Assembly (NCBI RefSeq): GCF_016093545.1
Contig: NZ_JADKYX010000008.1
Location: 124,001 to 188,000 of the forward strand
DNA length: 64,000 nt
Source: Massilia rhizosphaerae
Lineage (GTDB): Bacteria > Pseudomonadota > Gammaproteobacteria > Burkholderiales > Burkholderiaceae_D
Direction of reading: 5' to 3'
A program made the translations under genes and the position numbers. Positions within the stretch are counted from its first letter, which is position 1. The number at the start of each line of letters is the position of its first letter. Of this stretch, positions 35,066 through 44,701 are shown one piece after another. A model generated the notes under the pieces. It did not search any database and was not told the DNA's origin. It worked only from the letters and a program-made list of their open reading frames with translations.

Positions 35066-37330
35066 TTACTTGCGGCCCGCCCTGGGCTTCGCCTTGATGG
35101 TCGACAGGATGCCCGCCTTCGCCTTCGACGGCGGTGCCATGAACGGCGCCGGCTCGCCGCGGCGCCCGTTGCGCCGGGCGGCAACCTCGATCACGCGGCC
35201 CTTCGGCGCGTCGTTGCGCGGCGCCACGGGCGGGCGACGTTCGCCGCCACGCTGCGGAGCGACTTCCTGTTCGGCCCCGGCCGGCGGCACCAGGTGGCGC
35301 TCGCCGTTGCCGATCAGGTCGCCGCGGCCCATGCGCTTGAGGCCCTCGCGCAAGGTCGGCCAGTTTTCCGGATCGTAGTAGCGCAGGAAGGCCTTGTGCA
35401 ACTTGCGGGTCTTGCCGCTCTTGGCCGTGATGACGTCTTCCGAATCCTCCGTGACTTTGTGCAGCGGATTCTTGCCCGTGTGGTACATCGTCGTCGCCAT
35501 CGCCATCGGGGTCGGCGTGAACGTTTGTACCTGGTCGAGGTGGAAATTGTTTTTCTTCAGCCAGAGCGCCAGGTTCAGCATGTCCTCGTCCGTCGAGCCC
35601 GGATGCGCGGCGATGAAGTACGGGATCAGGTATTGCTTCTTGCCCGCTTCCTTGGAGTACTTGTCGAACAGCGCCTTGAACTCGTCGTACGTGCCGATGC
35701 CCGGCTTCATCATCTTGGAGAGCGTGCCCTCTTCCGTGTGCTCCGGCGCGATCTTCAGCAGGCCGCCGACGTGGTACGTGACCAGTTCCTTGACGTATTC
35801 CGGCGAGCGCACGGCGAGGTCGTAGCGCAGGCCCGAGCCGATCAGGATCTTCTTGATGCCGGGAATGGCGCGCGCCTTGCGGTACAGCGAGATCAGCTTG
35901 CTGTGGTCCGTGCCGAGGTTGCTGCAGATGCTCGGATACACGCACGACAGGCGGCGGCACGTTTCCTCGATCTTCTTGTCCTTGCACGACAGGCGGTACA
36001 TGTTCGCGGTCGGCCCGCCCAGGTCGGTGATGGTGCCGGCGAAATTCTTCGTCGTGTCGCGGATCAGTTCGATTTCGCGCAGGATCGACGGCTCCGACCG
36101 GCTCTGGATGATCCGCCCCTCGTGCTCGGTGATCGAGCAGAACGTGCAGCCGCCGAAGCAGCCGCGCATGATGTTCACGGAGTAGCGGATCATTTCCCAC
36201 GCCGGGATGTGCGCCTTGCCGTAGCTCGGGTGCGGCGCGCGCGCGTACGACAGGTCGTAGACGCCGTCCATCTCGTCCATCGCGAGCGGCAGCGGCGGCG
36301 GGTTCAGCCAGACGTCGCGGTCGCCATGCTGTTGCACGAGGGCGCGCGCATTGCCCGGGTTCGATTCCAGGTGGAACACGCGCGACGCGTGTGCATACAT
36401 CACCGGATTCTCGCTGACGGTCTCGAACGACGGCAGGCGCACGACGGTCTTGCGCGCCTTCTCGCGGGCGGCGGCCTGGCGCTCCTCGCGCGTCATGATG
36501 ACGACCGGCTTCACCGCCGGTTCCGGCGCGGCGTTGTCGAGAGCGCATTGCTTCGGATCTTCCAGCGCCATCGCATACGGATTCGGTTGCGGGTCGATGC
36601 GGCCCGGCACGTCAACGCGCGTGGAATTGTGCACGGTCCATTCTTCGTCCGGCAACCAGCCGTGCGGCACGAGGAACGCGGTGCCGCGCAGGTCGCGGAT
36701 CGTCTTGATGCTCTCCCCGGCCGCGAGGCGCCGGGTGACGTCGACCAGGGCCCGTTCGGCGTTGCCGAAGAGGACGAGGTCGGCCTTCGAATCGAACAGC
36801 ACGGAACGGCGCACCTTGTCCGACCAGTAATCGTAATGCGCGATGCGGCGCAGCGACGCCTCGATGCTGCCGGCGATGACGGGCACGCCCGGGAACGCCT
36901 CGCGCGCGCGCTGGCAGTACACGGTCACGGCGCGGTCGGGACGTTTATTGGGCTCGGCGTTCGGCGTGTAGGCGTCATCCGAGCGGATCTTGCGGTCGGC
37001 CGTATAGCGATTGATCATCGAATCCATATTGCCGGCCGTGATGCCCCAGTACAGATTCGGCTTGCCCAGCGCGCGGAACGGTTCCACGGAGGTCCAGTCC
37101 GGCTGGCTGATGATGCCGACGCGATACCCCTGCGCCTCCAGCAGGCGGCCGACGAGCGCCATGCCGAAACTCGGATGGTCGATGTAGGCGTCGCCCGTGA
37201 TCAGGATGATGTCGCACGAATCCCAGCCCAGTTTGTCCATCTCCGCGCGGGACATGGGCAAGAACGGGGCGGCGGGGGCGCGGCTGGAACGTTTGGCAAC
37301 GTTCGCGAAAAGATTGGCAGGGGAGTTCAT
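35066..37330 (-). CDS. YgiQ-family radical SAM protein
   Basis: 754 aa. Radical-SAM CxxxCxxC in [12 protein letters not shown] (about residue 375), with the YgiQ N-terminal region ([17 protein letters not shown]) and a C-terminal B12-binding-type/auxiliary region. Function of the family is not established. The C-terminal 60-80 residues are low-complexity, Arg/Pro-rich ([21 protein letters not shown]). The ATG at 37330 has weak ribosome-binding sequence; no better start is near. Confidence 0.95.
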   Translation of the reverse strand: MNSPANLFANVAKRSSRAPAAPFLPMSRAEMDKLGWDSCDIILITGDAYIDHPSFGMALVGRLLEAQGYRVGIISQPDWTSVEPFRALGKPNLYWGITAGNMDSMINRYTADRKIRSDDAYTPNAEPNKRPDRAVTVYCQRAREAFPGVPVIAGSIEASLRRIAHYDYWSDKVRRSVLFDSKADLVLFGNAERALVDVTRRLAAGESIKTIRDLRGTAFLVPHGWLPDEEWTVHNSTRVDVPGRIDPQPNPYAMALEDPKQCALDNAAPEPAVKPVVIMTREERQAAAREKARKTVVRLPSFETVSENPVMYAHASRVFHLESNPGNARALVQQHGDRDVWLNPPPLPLAMDEMDGVYDLSYARAPHPSYGKAHIPAWEMIRYSVNIMRGCFGGCTFCSITEHEGRIIQSRSEPSILREIELIRDTTKNFAGTITDLGGPTANMYRLSCKDKKIEETCRRLSCVYPSICSNLGTDHSKLISLYRKARAIPGIKKILIGSGLRYDLAVRSPEYVKELVTYHVGGLLKIAPEHTEEGTLSKMMKPGIGTYDEFKALFDKYSKEAGKKQYLIPYFIAAHPGSTDEDMLNLALWLKKNNFHLDQVQTFTPTPMAMATTMYHTGKNPLHKVTEDSEDVITAKSGKTRKLHKAFLRYYDPENWPTLREGLKRMGRGDLIGNGERHLVPPAGAEQEVAPQRGGERRPPVAPRNDAPKGRVIEVAARRNGRRGEPAPFMAPPSKAKAGILSTIKAKPRAGRK

Positions 37331-37641
37331 TGGCCGGCATTTTACCGGAAAACGCTGTATTAAGCTGCCGCCCCCTGTAAAAATGGCTTAGTTTTCAATG
37401 GCTTGACTCATCCTCGGCAGATCCCTGCGCTCTAAATTCCCGTGCTGACAGGGATATTACCGAGCCCGCGCGATATCGCTCAACAAGCCGCAGAACTCAA
37501 TGTGCACATATTTGTGCATCTGACATTATTGTCATTTATATCACAAATTTAACTGTGCTGTTACTTTTTAATAGAATTTCCACAGCGCAAATATGTGATG
37601 ATAACTACATTCATCGACTTTATCTAAAACATTCGCTTCCT
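37331..37641. other. Spacer at left edge of AT-rich island
   Basis: Composition drops from GC-rich to AT-rich at about 37.4 kb. Between 37500 and 37560 lie repeated TTTGTGCA/TGTGCACA words and a TGACA-N4-TGTCA dyad (37521-37534), a possible operator for the island. A GTG at 37555 would extend the next gene, but I consider that part non-coding. Confidence 0.5.
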
Positions 37642-38469
37642 ATGGCAACTACTGAGCTCCATTTGTACCGATTAAAGTTCATTAAGCCGGCACAAATGAA
37701 ATTGTTTTACCAAGGGTTATCTCCACGAGAATTCTTCGAAAAAGTGCTTGTTGAAAAACCATCGATCGGGCTGCGGCGCAATCACACTTGGCATATCGGC
37801 AACATTGAATATTTTGACGATAACGGAGGGCGTTTTGCCGTAGGCCGAACAACTAAAACCACTGTCGAAAAGTTTGATGACAACACGGGTGATTTTATCG
37901 AGGAATTAGATGATTCAGGACCTTACACATACGTGTATTTTGATTTGGAGTATGGCGTACTCGCAATCGCAAAGAAGGCAAAAGTTGCGTCCTCGGTTCG
38001 CTTAATCTCTCGAAAAATCCAGGCTCTTTTTTCGAAATCTGAAACAATCCAAAACGCTGGAGTTGAAGTACGCGTTGACATCATTCCCGATCCCGACGAT
38101 TTTCTCAAAAAAATTCGCACAGCGTATGCAATCAAAAGATTTGTCGCAGAATTCACAGGACCTAATCCAGTAGATGCAGATGAGCTTTTTCAAAAACCCA
38201 TGTCTTTTTATTGCCAAACACTAGAAGCAACAAACGGTGTCGTCGCAGTAAAAGGTGAAAATTTAAATGAAGAGGCTGTTGCCTCAGTTGCAAAATCAAC
38301 TGCAGCAACTGGTAATAACGCCTCAGCATTAATACAACCCCAAAAAGGTAGCCGGCTAGTCTCCATTTCTTTTGAAGGCAATGCAACAAAATTACTTGTC
38401 GATTCAGAAGCGCATAGAAGCATAATTCTTGCCGCAGTTCGAGAAAATTACTTTTCAGTAAGAAAATGA
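37642..38469 (+). CDS. Unknown protein of the AT-rich FRG island
   Basis: 275 aa. Composition and codon use are AT-rich, unlike all flanking genes. No signal peptide or membrane helix. Sequence features: FIKPAQMKLFYQGLSPREFF near the N-terminus, an acidic DFIEELDDSGPY, then VEVRVDIIPDPDDFLKKI and a Ser/Ala/Asn-rich C-terminal third. I do not recognise the family. Stop overlaps the start of the FRG gene (ATGA), so the two are translated together. The frame is open upstream to GTG at 37555; I chose ATG at 37642. Confidence 0.7.
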   Translation: MATTELHLYRLKFIKPAQMKLFYQGLSPREFFEKVLVEKPSIGLRRNHTWHIGNIEYFDDNGGRFAVGRTTKTTVEKFDDNTGDFIEELDDSGPYTYVYFDLEYGVLAIAKKAKVASSVRLISRKIQALFSKSETIQNAGVEVRVDIIPDPDDFLKKIRTAYAIKRFVAEFTGPNPVDADELFQKPMSFYCQTLEATNGVVAVKGENLNEEAVASVAKSTAATGNNASALIQPQKGSRLVSISFEGNATKLLVDSEAHRSIILAAVRENYFSVRK

Positions 38470-39263
38470 TTACCAAGAGCACAGTCCAATCGATGGAAGA
38501 GTTGTCACGTAGCCTTAACGAATTGCCTAATAATTATATCTTTAGGGGTCACGCCGATGCTGAATGGCCACTTAGCTCTGCACTTGAGCGTTTCTTAGGT
38601 AATCGCTGGGACGCGACAAATGCTAGAAAATTCGAAGGTTATTCCCTTGAGAATTTTCGTTCCAAATATCATATTTATTGCGGAGACGAGCACGTACCTC
38701 AATCGAAGTTGGCATGGCTCTCAGTAATGCAGCATTATGGCATGCCTACGAGGTTAATAGATTTCACAGCGAGTCCGTACATTGCCCTGTATTTTGCGCT
38801 TGAGTCATACACCCCTCAAACGCAAAAGGACCTAGCGATCTACGCGATTGACTATACCGCGATCATGGATTCCTCATTCCAGTTTATTCGGGGTCGTGAC
38901 AGCAAATTTACAGAAACGCGAACGAGCATGCACGGCAAACAAGACGAAATATTTGAAAATATCGTTGATCGCTATTCGTATGACATAGCGTGGATAACCG
39001 AGCCAGATCAATTAAACGCTCGAATTGACCGTCAATGCGGCACATTCTTAATAGCGGGAAACTTAGAATCAACGATCGAGTCAATAGTAAACTCAGATCA
39101 ATATAGTCAGTGCGAAATCAAAAAAATTTGTATCCCTGGTCGACTATACGAAAATATTTACGTGGCACTGCGAAAAATGAATATTAACTCCAAAGTAATT
39201 TACGGAGATTTGGCTGGCTTGGCCAGATCCATAAAAATGGAACTCCAGGCATATACCTTTTGA
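38466..39263 (+). CDS. FRG-domain protein
   Basis: 265 aa. FRG signature: YIFRGHADAEWPLSSALER near residue 25-43 and WLSVMQHYGMPTRLIDFTASPYIALYFA near 80-110. FRG domains have no settled biochemical function, and often occur in variable genome islands. AT-rich like its partner; ATG overlaps the partner's stop. No membrane segments. Possibly a toxin/antiphage effector or a sensor; this is inference from context only. Confidence 0.88.
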   Translation: MITKSTVQSMEELSRSLNELPNNYIFRGHADAEWPLSSALERFLGNRWDATNARKFEGYSLENFRSKYHIYCGDEHVPQSKLAWLSVMQHYGMPTRLIDFTASPYIALYFALESYTPQTQKDLAIYAIDYTAIMDSSFQFIRGRDSKFTETRTSMHGKQDEIFENIVDRYSYDIAWITEPDQLNARIDRQCGTFLIAGNLESTIESIVNSDQYSQCEIKKICIPGRLYENIYVALRKMNINSKVIYGDLAGLARSIKMELQAYTF

Positions 39264-39441
39264 AAAAGCAACAATAACTGGAACTATTCAGCCCTATGAC
39301 AGCACTGCAAAAACATCATATTTTTGCTGAATAAACGTCCGAATTTCAGCTGTTTTTGCCTATTTTTTAGACGGAATTTCACGATTTTCCAGCAGTCCTT
39401 CATAGAGGCTGAACAGTGACCAATAACTCTTGCATACGCAC

Positions 39442-39723
39442 CTAAATCCCCATGCTCGCCAGGATGTTGCCGAGCTCGCGCAAGGCGGGCTCCAGGTGCG
39501 GATGGCGCAGCGCGAACCGGGCCGTCAGCTCCTGCGTGCGCGACGCCAGGCCGTACGTGTTCGCGTCCGGGTCCTCGGCGCGCTTGGTAAGGACGTGCTT
39601 GATGTCGCCGTCGAGCTGGCGCAGCAGCATTTCCAGTTCGTCGTCGACCTCGCCGGTCTCCTCGAGGCTGCGGTGCAGATTCTTGAGGTGCGCTTTCAGG
39701 GTGTTTTCGTTGTCGGGCAGCAT
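39442..39723 (-). CDS. DUF4404-family small protein
   Basis: 93 aa, mostly helical, with the family features (LKAHLKNLHRSLEETGEVDDELEMLLRQL split by Asp/Glu; LTARFALRHPHLEPALRELGNILASMGI at the end). Function unknown. It follows the M3 peptidase gene on the same strand. Composition is back to GC-rich, marking the right edge of the island. Confidence 0.8.
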   Translation of the reverse strand: MLPDNENTLKAHLKNLHRSLEETGEVDDELEMLLRQLDGDIKHVLTKRAEDPDANTYGLASRTQELTARFALRHPHLEPALRELGNILASMGI

Positions 39724-39801
39724 AGCTTTCTCACATCATGATGTTGTGAGAAGTCTACACCCGATGGCGGGGCACCGCCATCGCGATGCCCCGCCGCATG
39801 G

Positions 39802-39837
39802 CGCTTATTCGCCCGCTTATTCGCCCGCTTACTCGCC
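39802..39837. repeat. Triple 12-bp tandem repeat over the M3 peptidase stop
   Basis: Three copies of CGCTTATTCGCC (the last with one change, CGCTTACTCGCC). On the coding (minus) strand each copy carries a TAA in the same frame, so the gene has three successive in-frame stops. Confidence 0.8.
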
Positions 39838-41955
39838 CGTCAGCCCACGGCGCTCCAGCAGCGGCTCGATCCTCGCATCGCGGCCGCGGAAGTTGCGGTA
39901 CATCTCCATCGCATCCATCGTGCCGCCGCGCGACAGCAGCATCTGACGGAAACGGTCGCCGTTCTTGCGCAGCAGGCCGCCGTGTTCCTTGAACCATTCG
40001 ACGGTGTCGGCGTCCAGCTTCTCGGCCCACAAATAGCCGTAGTAGCCGGCCGAATAGCCGCCCGAGAACACGTGCGAGAAATAGGTGGTGCGGTAGCGCG
40101 GCGGGACCAGCGGGAAATCGACGCCGGCGTCGTGCAGCGCCGTCGCCTCGAAGCCCAGGACGTCGGTCGGGATCTGCCCGGCGCCGAGCTGGTGCCATTT
40201 CTGGTCGAGGATCGCGGCGGCCAGGTATTCCGTCGTGCGATAGCCCTCGTTGAACTTGGACGACGCCTGGACCTTATCCAGCAACTCCTTCGGCATCGGC
40301 GCCCCCGTCTGGTAGTGCTTGGCGTAATGGGCCAGCACTTCCGGCCAGGCCATCCACATCTCGTTGACCTGCGACGGGAACTCGACGTAGTCGCGCGGCA
40401 CGCGCGTGCCCGAGAAGCGCGGGTAGGTCACGTTCGAGAACATGCCGTGCAGCGCATGGCCGAACTCGTGGAACATCGTGCGCACTTCGTCGTACGTCAG
40501 CAGGGTCGGTTCGCCGGCGGCCGGCTTCGGGATGTTCAGGTGGTTCGCGATGACCGGATGCGTTCCCAGCAGCTTGTTCTGGCTGACATAGGCGTTCATC
40601 CACGCGCCGCCGCGCTTGTTCGAGCGGGCGTAAGGATCGTGCAGGAAAATCGCCAGTTGCTTGCCGTCGGCGTCGAACACGTCGAACACGCGCACGTCCG
40701 GGTTGTACACCGGCAGGTCGTGGCGCTCCTTGAAAGTCAGGCCGTATTCCTTGTTGGCGGCGTAGAACACGCCATTCAGCAGCACGTTGTTGTATTCGAA
40801 ATACGGGCGCAGCTGGTTCTCGTCGAACGCATAGCGTGCCTGGCGCACCTTGTCGGTGTAGTAATTCCAATCGTAAGCGGTGGCCTGGAAGGTGCCGCCG
40901 TCAAGCTCGATGACCTTCTGGATCTCCGCGGCTTCTTTTTTCGCGTTGCGCACGGCCGGCGTGGCGAATTCGGCCAGCAGGCTGTTGACGGCGTCCGTCG
41001 TCTTGGCGGTCTGGTCTTCCAGCATGTACGCGGCGTGGCTCGGATAGCCCAGCAGTTTGGCGCGCTCGGCGCGCGCCCGGACCAGGTCCAGCACGACCTG
41101 GCGGTTGTCGTAATCGCCGCCGTGGCTGCCGCGCGCCAGCGACAGCGCCAGCAGCTTCTCGCGCGTGGCGCGGTTGGTCAGCACGGACAGCGGCGCCTGC
41201 TGCGTCGTGTTCACGACCGGCACCTTGAACTTGCCGTCGAGACCATCCTTCTTCGCCAGCGCGGCGGCGGCGGCGATCGCCTCGTCGGACATGCCGGCCA
41301 GTTCCGCGCGGGTGTCGACGACGAGCGCCGACGCGTTCGCTTCCTTGAGCACGTTCTGGCTGAACTGCGTCTGCAGGGCGGCGATCTTGCCGTTGTACGC
41401 CTTCAGCTTTTCCTTGTCGGCGGCGGACAGCTTGGCGCCGGCGCGCACGAAGTCGGTGTGGTAGCGCTCGAGCAGATAGGCCGATTCGGGATCGAGATGC
41501 AGCTTGGCGCGCTTGTCGTACAGGGTCTCGATGCGCTTGTAGAGTTTTGCGTTCAGGCGGATCTTGTCGCTGTGGGCGGCCAGTTTCGGCGCGAGATCCT
41601 TGTCGAGCGCGTCGAGCGTCGGATTGGTGTTGCAGCCGACCAGGTTATAAAACGTGGTCGAGACGCGATTCAGCAACTGGCCCGAGCGTTCCATCGCGAC
41701 GATCGTGTTGTCGAAGGTCGGCGCCGCCTTGTTATTGGCGATCGCGTCGATTTCCAGGCTTTGCTGGCGCATGCCTTCTTCGAACGCCGGCGCGAAGTCT
41801 TCGTTCTTGATCTTGTCGAAGGCCGGATACTGGAATTGCAAGGTGCTCGGCTTGGCGAACGGGTTGGACGCCGGCAGCAGCGAAGCGGGGGCGGCATAAG
41901 CCAGGTTGGCGACGGCTGCGGTAACAGCGACGGCCAGGATGTGCGAACGGTTCAT
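39829..41955 (-). CDS. M3-family peptidyl-dipeptidase (Dcp/oligopeptidase A-like), exported
   Basis: 708 aa from the ATG at 41955 (GGAG upstream). A signal peptide (MNRSHILAVAVTAAVANLAYA) puts it in the periplasm. The zinc site is FHEFGHALHG (about residue 500), with the Glu ligand ~25 residues later (YVEFPSQVNEMW). Dcp enzymes remove C-terminal dipeptides from oligopeptides; that fits a peptide-scavenging organism with exported S8 and S51 peptidases. Length ~680-710 is normal. Confidence 0.95.
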   Translation of the reverse strand: MNRSHILAVAVTAAVANLAYAAPASLLPASNPFAKPSTLQFQYPAFDKIKNEDFAPAFEEGMRQQSLEIDAIANNKAAPTFDNTIVAMERSGQLLNRVSTTFYNLVGCNTNPTLDALDKDLAPKLAAHSDKIRLNAKLYKRIETLYDKRAKLHLDPESAYLLERYHTDFVRAGAKLSAADKEKLKAYNGKIAALQTQFSQNVLKEANASALVVDTRAELAGMSDEAIAAAAALAKKDGLDGKFKVPVVNTTQQAPLSVLTNRATREKLLALSLARGSHGGDYDNRQVVLDLVRARAERAKLLGYPSHAAYMLEDQTAKTTDAVNSLLAEFATPAVRNAKKEAAEIQKVIELDGGTFQATAYDWNYYTDKVRQARYAFDENQLRPYFEYNNVLLNGVFYAANKEYGLTFKERHDLPVYNPDVRVFDVFDADGKQLAIFLHDPYARSNKRGGAWMNAYVSQNKLLGTHPVIANHLNIPKPAAGEPTLLTYDEVRTMFHEFGHALHGMFSNVTYPRFSGTRVPRDYVEFPSQVNEMWMAWPEVLAHYAKHYQTGAPMPKELLDKVQASSKFNEGYRTTEYLAAAILDQKWHQLGAGQIPTDVLGFEATALHDAGVDFPLVPPRYRTTYFSHVFSGGYSAGYYGYLWAEKLDADTVEWFKEHGGLLRKNGDRFRQMLLSRGGTMDAMEMYRNFRGRDARIEPLLERRGLTGE

Positions 41956-42181
41956 GGGTTGGGATCTCCGGAGGGTTATCGGATCCGCCCGTGCTTGTGC
42001 CACGGGCCGATCTCTTTTGTGCTGCGCGCACCCCATCCGTGCCGGACGGCTTATCGATCACGTACGGACACCGGAATGGAAACCGCCGGGGCGAGCCCGG
42101 CGGCAAGTGCCCGTGAAGCATAGCAGGGATATTGCCGTATGTTACATATTTACGGCCGAAAAAAAGGTTATACGGGAAGGT

Positions 42182-42790
42182 TCAGCCCCGTTCCGATTGC
42201 TCTTCCTGCTCGGTCTCTTCGGCGACTTTGTCCTCGATGCGCCGGTCCGGAATCAGCCACATGATGGCGACGGCCGCATAGACGAGAAACCCCAACGAGG
42301 CCACGAACAACGACAGCCCCACGCCGACCAGGTACAGGATGCACGACAGCTTGCCCTTGCGATCGTTGCCGATCGCCTTGGCCAGCGTTGCATTCTTCGG
42401 ATGATTGGCGATCAGGCCCCGCACCAGCAACAGGTAGGCGATCGAACACATGAAGAGGACAAAGCCGTACGCCGCGGTCGGCCCCGTCTCGAAATGATTC
42501 TCGCCCATCCATGCGGTGACGAACGGGATCAGCGACAGCCAGAACAGCAGATGCAGATTCGCCCACAGGACGCCGCCGCTCACTTCCTTTACGGCGTGCA
42601 GCATATGGTGGTGGTTGTTCCAGTAGATGCCCACGTAGATGAAACTGAGCACGTAGCTCATGAATACGGGCCATAGCGGCAGCAGCGCCTGGAAATCCGG
42701 GCTGTGCGGGACTTTGAGTTCCAGCACCATGATGGTGATGATGATGGCGATGACGCCGTCGCTGAAGGCTTCCAGCCTGTTCTTGCCCAT
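42182..42790 (-). CDS. TMEM175-family ion channel
   Basis: 202 aa from ATG at 42790 (AAGGA upstream). Six membrane segments, first with the family motif RLEAFSDGVIAIIITIMVLEL, in which FSD helps line the pore of bacterial TMEM175 channels (K+ selective, tetrameric). The C-terminal tail is charged. A GC-rich hairpin (42083-42103) lies downstream, without a clear U-run. Confidence 0.92.
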   Translation of the reverse strand: MGKNRLEAFSDGVIAIIITIMVLELKVPHSPDFQALLPLWPVFMSYVLSFIYVGIYWNNHHHMLHAVKEVSGGVLWANLHLLFWLSLIPFVTAWMGENHFETGPTAAYGFVLFMCSIAYLLLVRGLIANHPKNATLAKAIGNDRKGKLSCILYLVGVGLSLFVASLGFLVYAAVAIMWLIPDRRIEDKVAEETEQEEQSERG

Positions 42791-42822
42791 TTTTTCCTTT
42801 TTCGTCTCTCGCGAGTGAGTAT

Positions 42823-43254
42823 CTATCTGGTAAAACCAGGCTTGACTGGCTTTCGCACCCAAAACCACCAGTTACCGAACAGGATAAGACCATACATTAC
42901 CAGCAGGTTTGCGACGCCATTTTGGTCTTCTGATGTTTTGTAATGCTCATTGTTCTGCTGGCTTACCGTGACAGTTTTCAGCTCTCTCAGAATGGACGGA
43001 AAAAGAACATATACACGTTCGCGAAATACCAAAGTCTGCGTTTCCTTATCGGAAGTCCATGTATGAGACCGATAACTTCCCCCGACCATGACTGCTGTTT
43101 CGTCTTTGTATCGCGCAAGAGCCTCATCTGCTGGAGCCCAGCGGACAAGATAGCCAAAAAATGGTGCACCGAAACAAGCCAGCAGGGCAATCGGCAACAA
43201 AATCTTCAGGAGCCCCCGTAGGAAGCTGAAGTACCTCGTCAGCAAGCTCTTCAT
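42823..43254 (-). CDS. Small membrane protein, unknown
   Basis: 143 aa with an N-terminal hydrophobic segment (LKILLPIALLACFGAPFFG) and a second near the C-terminus (ANLLVMYGLILFGNWWF); the loop between is ~75 residues and hydrophilic. Composition is more AT-rich than average. I recognise no family. It lies 33 bp upstream of the TMEM175 gene on the same strand and may be cotranscribed. Ribosome-binding site weak. Confidence 0.55.
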   Translation of the reverse strand: MKSLLTRYFSFLRGLLKILLPIALLACFGAPFFGYLVRWAPADEALARYKDETAVMVGGSYRSHTWTSDKETQTLVFRERVYVLFPSILRELKTVTVSQQNNEHYKTSEDQNGVANLLVMYGLILFGNWWFWVRKPVKPGFTR

Positions 43255-43416
43255 CGGCAGGCTTTAACACAATGTGGATTTGATGGGGCAATTCGCATAC
43301 TGGAGCTTGTTCCGGTAGATGCTCCCACATGCGGCAAGAAATCGGCCAAGGAGCCGGGAATATGATGTCATTGTTGACCTCAAAAAGGGGTGTGGCGCAC
43401 GCCGCTCAAGTCGAAA

Positions 43417-43899
43417 TCAGCTTGCAAGGATTGTGTAACTTACATCACTTCCATGCACAGAAACGCCGATTCTGCAGTGCCGCATATTGACCAAGCCCAC
43501 GAGTAAAGGCGGGCAAGTATCGGTGAATTTGCAATCCTCGAATGCTGCAGGAAACGCACTGTAGGGGTTCGGTGTATGCACGTATAACCCATCCGATCCA
43601 GGATCGGACGGGTAAATGCAAACAAAGACCTGAGAACTTTGCGCCTGATCTTTGAGCTCATTTCTTGCTCGGGCAAAGGCCAACATCAAAGGTCGGATAT
43701 GTTTTCGGTGTTCCGAACGGCTGCGCATACCTCTACTTTCCCAGTCAAAATGGACGTGCCAGTAGTCACACCACTTCTTGTTGGGCAGATCGACCCTGAA
43801 GCGACGTGCACGTTGCCATATGTTATGCCAATACTTGAGTTCTTCGGTTGTTTGGCAGCGCCGCAAAGAGTGGCGGCGAACTCGCTTAGTCTGTTTCAT
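43417..43899 (-). CDS. Hypothetical protein
   Basis: 160 aa, basic N-terminus (KQTKRVRRHSLRR), a Trp/His-rich stretch (KKWCDYWHVHFDWESRG) and no membrane helix or signal peptide. Codon use resembles the other genes of this lower-GC block. No recognisable family. Confidence 0.5.
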   Translation of the reverse strand: MKQTKRVRRHSLRRCQTTEELKYWHNIWQRARRFRVDLPNKKWCDYWHVHFDWESRGMRSRSEHRKHIRPLMLAFARARNELKDQAQSSQVFVCIYPSDPGSDGLYVHTPNPYSAFPAAFEDCKFTDTCPPLLVGLVNMRHCRIGVSVHGSDVSYTILAS

Positions 43900-44128
43900 A
43901 TATGTGCAGGGCAGATGCCAACCAAGGGATCGCGATCGTCCTATATGGGCTCCTCCTGGTTTGCAAGGCTCAGTGTACGGTTCGTATTGCTCTGCTGGCT
44001 AGTGCCGGTTTTGATAGACATACTTGATTCTTACTCTGTCTCCGGGGCTATTAATCAGCTTATGGTTCGGGGAAAAGTGCCGGCGTCGAATCAACGAATG
44101 TCAAAGACGGCGCCCGGCAGCACGCAAT

Positions 44129-44515
44129 TCAACGGTTCTGATCCAACGTGATATTGACGTTCAGCCCGGACACATCCATGCCGCCAGCAAAGTTGACGTT
44201 CAGGAGACGATGCGAGTTTTCCCAGGTTTTTCGATCGTAGCTCGACCAATACTTGTAGATGTACAGGTCCTTGGCGAAGGTCGTCGTGCCGATGACAGAC
44301 TGTTCATTCTTGAATAGCGAACCGTGCGTGCTGACTTTTAATGGAATAGGCGAGTTGGCTGGAATGTACAAGACGTACTCGGTGCCGCTCGGCGGTACGT
44401 CACCCATCTTGACGACTGGAAGCGTTTGGATCTTTTCCGCAGGCGCGGGCATCAGCGGGGCGCAACCGACGGTCAGGAAAGCAACCACCGCCATACCTAA
44501 GCAAATTTTTCGCAT
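44129..44515 (-). CDS. Small lipoprotein, unknown
   Basis: 128 aa from the ATG at 44515 with lipobox LTVGC (Cys near residue 18). Mature part is Ser/Lys/Tyr-rich: VPPSGTEYVLYIPANSPIPLKVSTHGSLF, a run of about 100 residues likely beta-rich. The frame is open upstream, but the lipobox fixes the start. Function unknown. Confidence 0.75.
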   Translation of the reverse strand: MRKICLGMAVVAFLTVGCAPLMPAPAEKIQTLPVVKMGDVPPSGTEYVLYIPANSPIPLKVSTHGSLFKNEQSVIGTTTFAKDLYIYKYWSSYDRKTWENSHRLLNVNFAGGMDVSGLNVNITLDQNR

Positions 44516-44650
44516 TTCGTCTCTCTGAACAAAGGAACAGGTTTGCGGACCGAAGCATTGTCGTCCGCATCGATACCATAAAGGCAACACCGTCCAGTGT
44601 ACCGCATCTAGTTTCCTAGAAAAAACTTTGCGCGCCCATAGCCCGCACAC

Positions 44651-44677
44651 AAAAGAAAACGGCCGCACACGGCGGCC
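44651..44677 (-). terminator. Terminator of the GNAT gene
   Basis: On the minus strand GGCCGC-CGTGT-GCGGCC (44677-44661) is followed by GTTTTCTTTTGTG, 24 bp after the stop of the GNAT gene. Confidence 0.75.
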
Positions 44678-44701
44678 ATTGCGGCGGCAAGACCGGCGCG
44701 A

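Noticed and set aside
43124..43330. Small frame overlapping the start of the 143-aa membrane protein
   Set aside because: It overlaps a better-supported frame and has no recognisable start signal.
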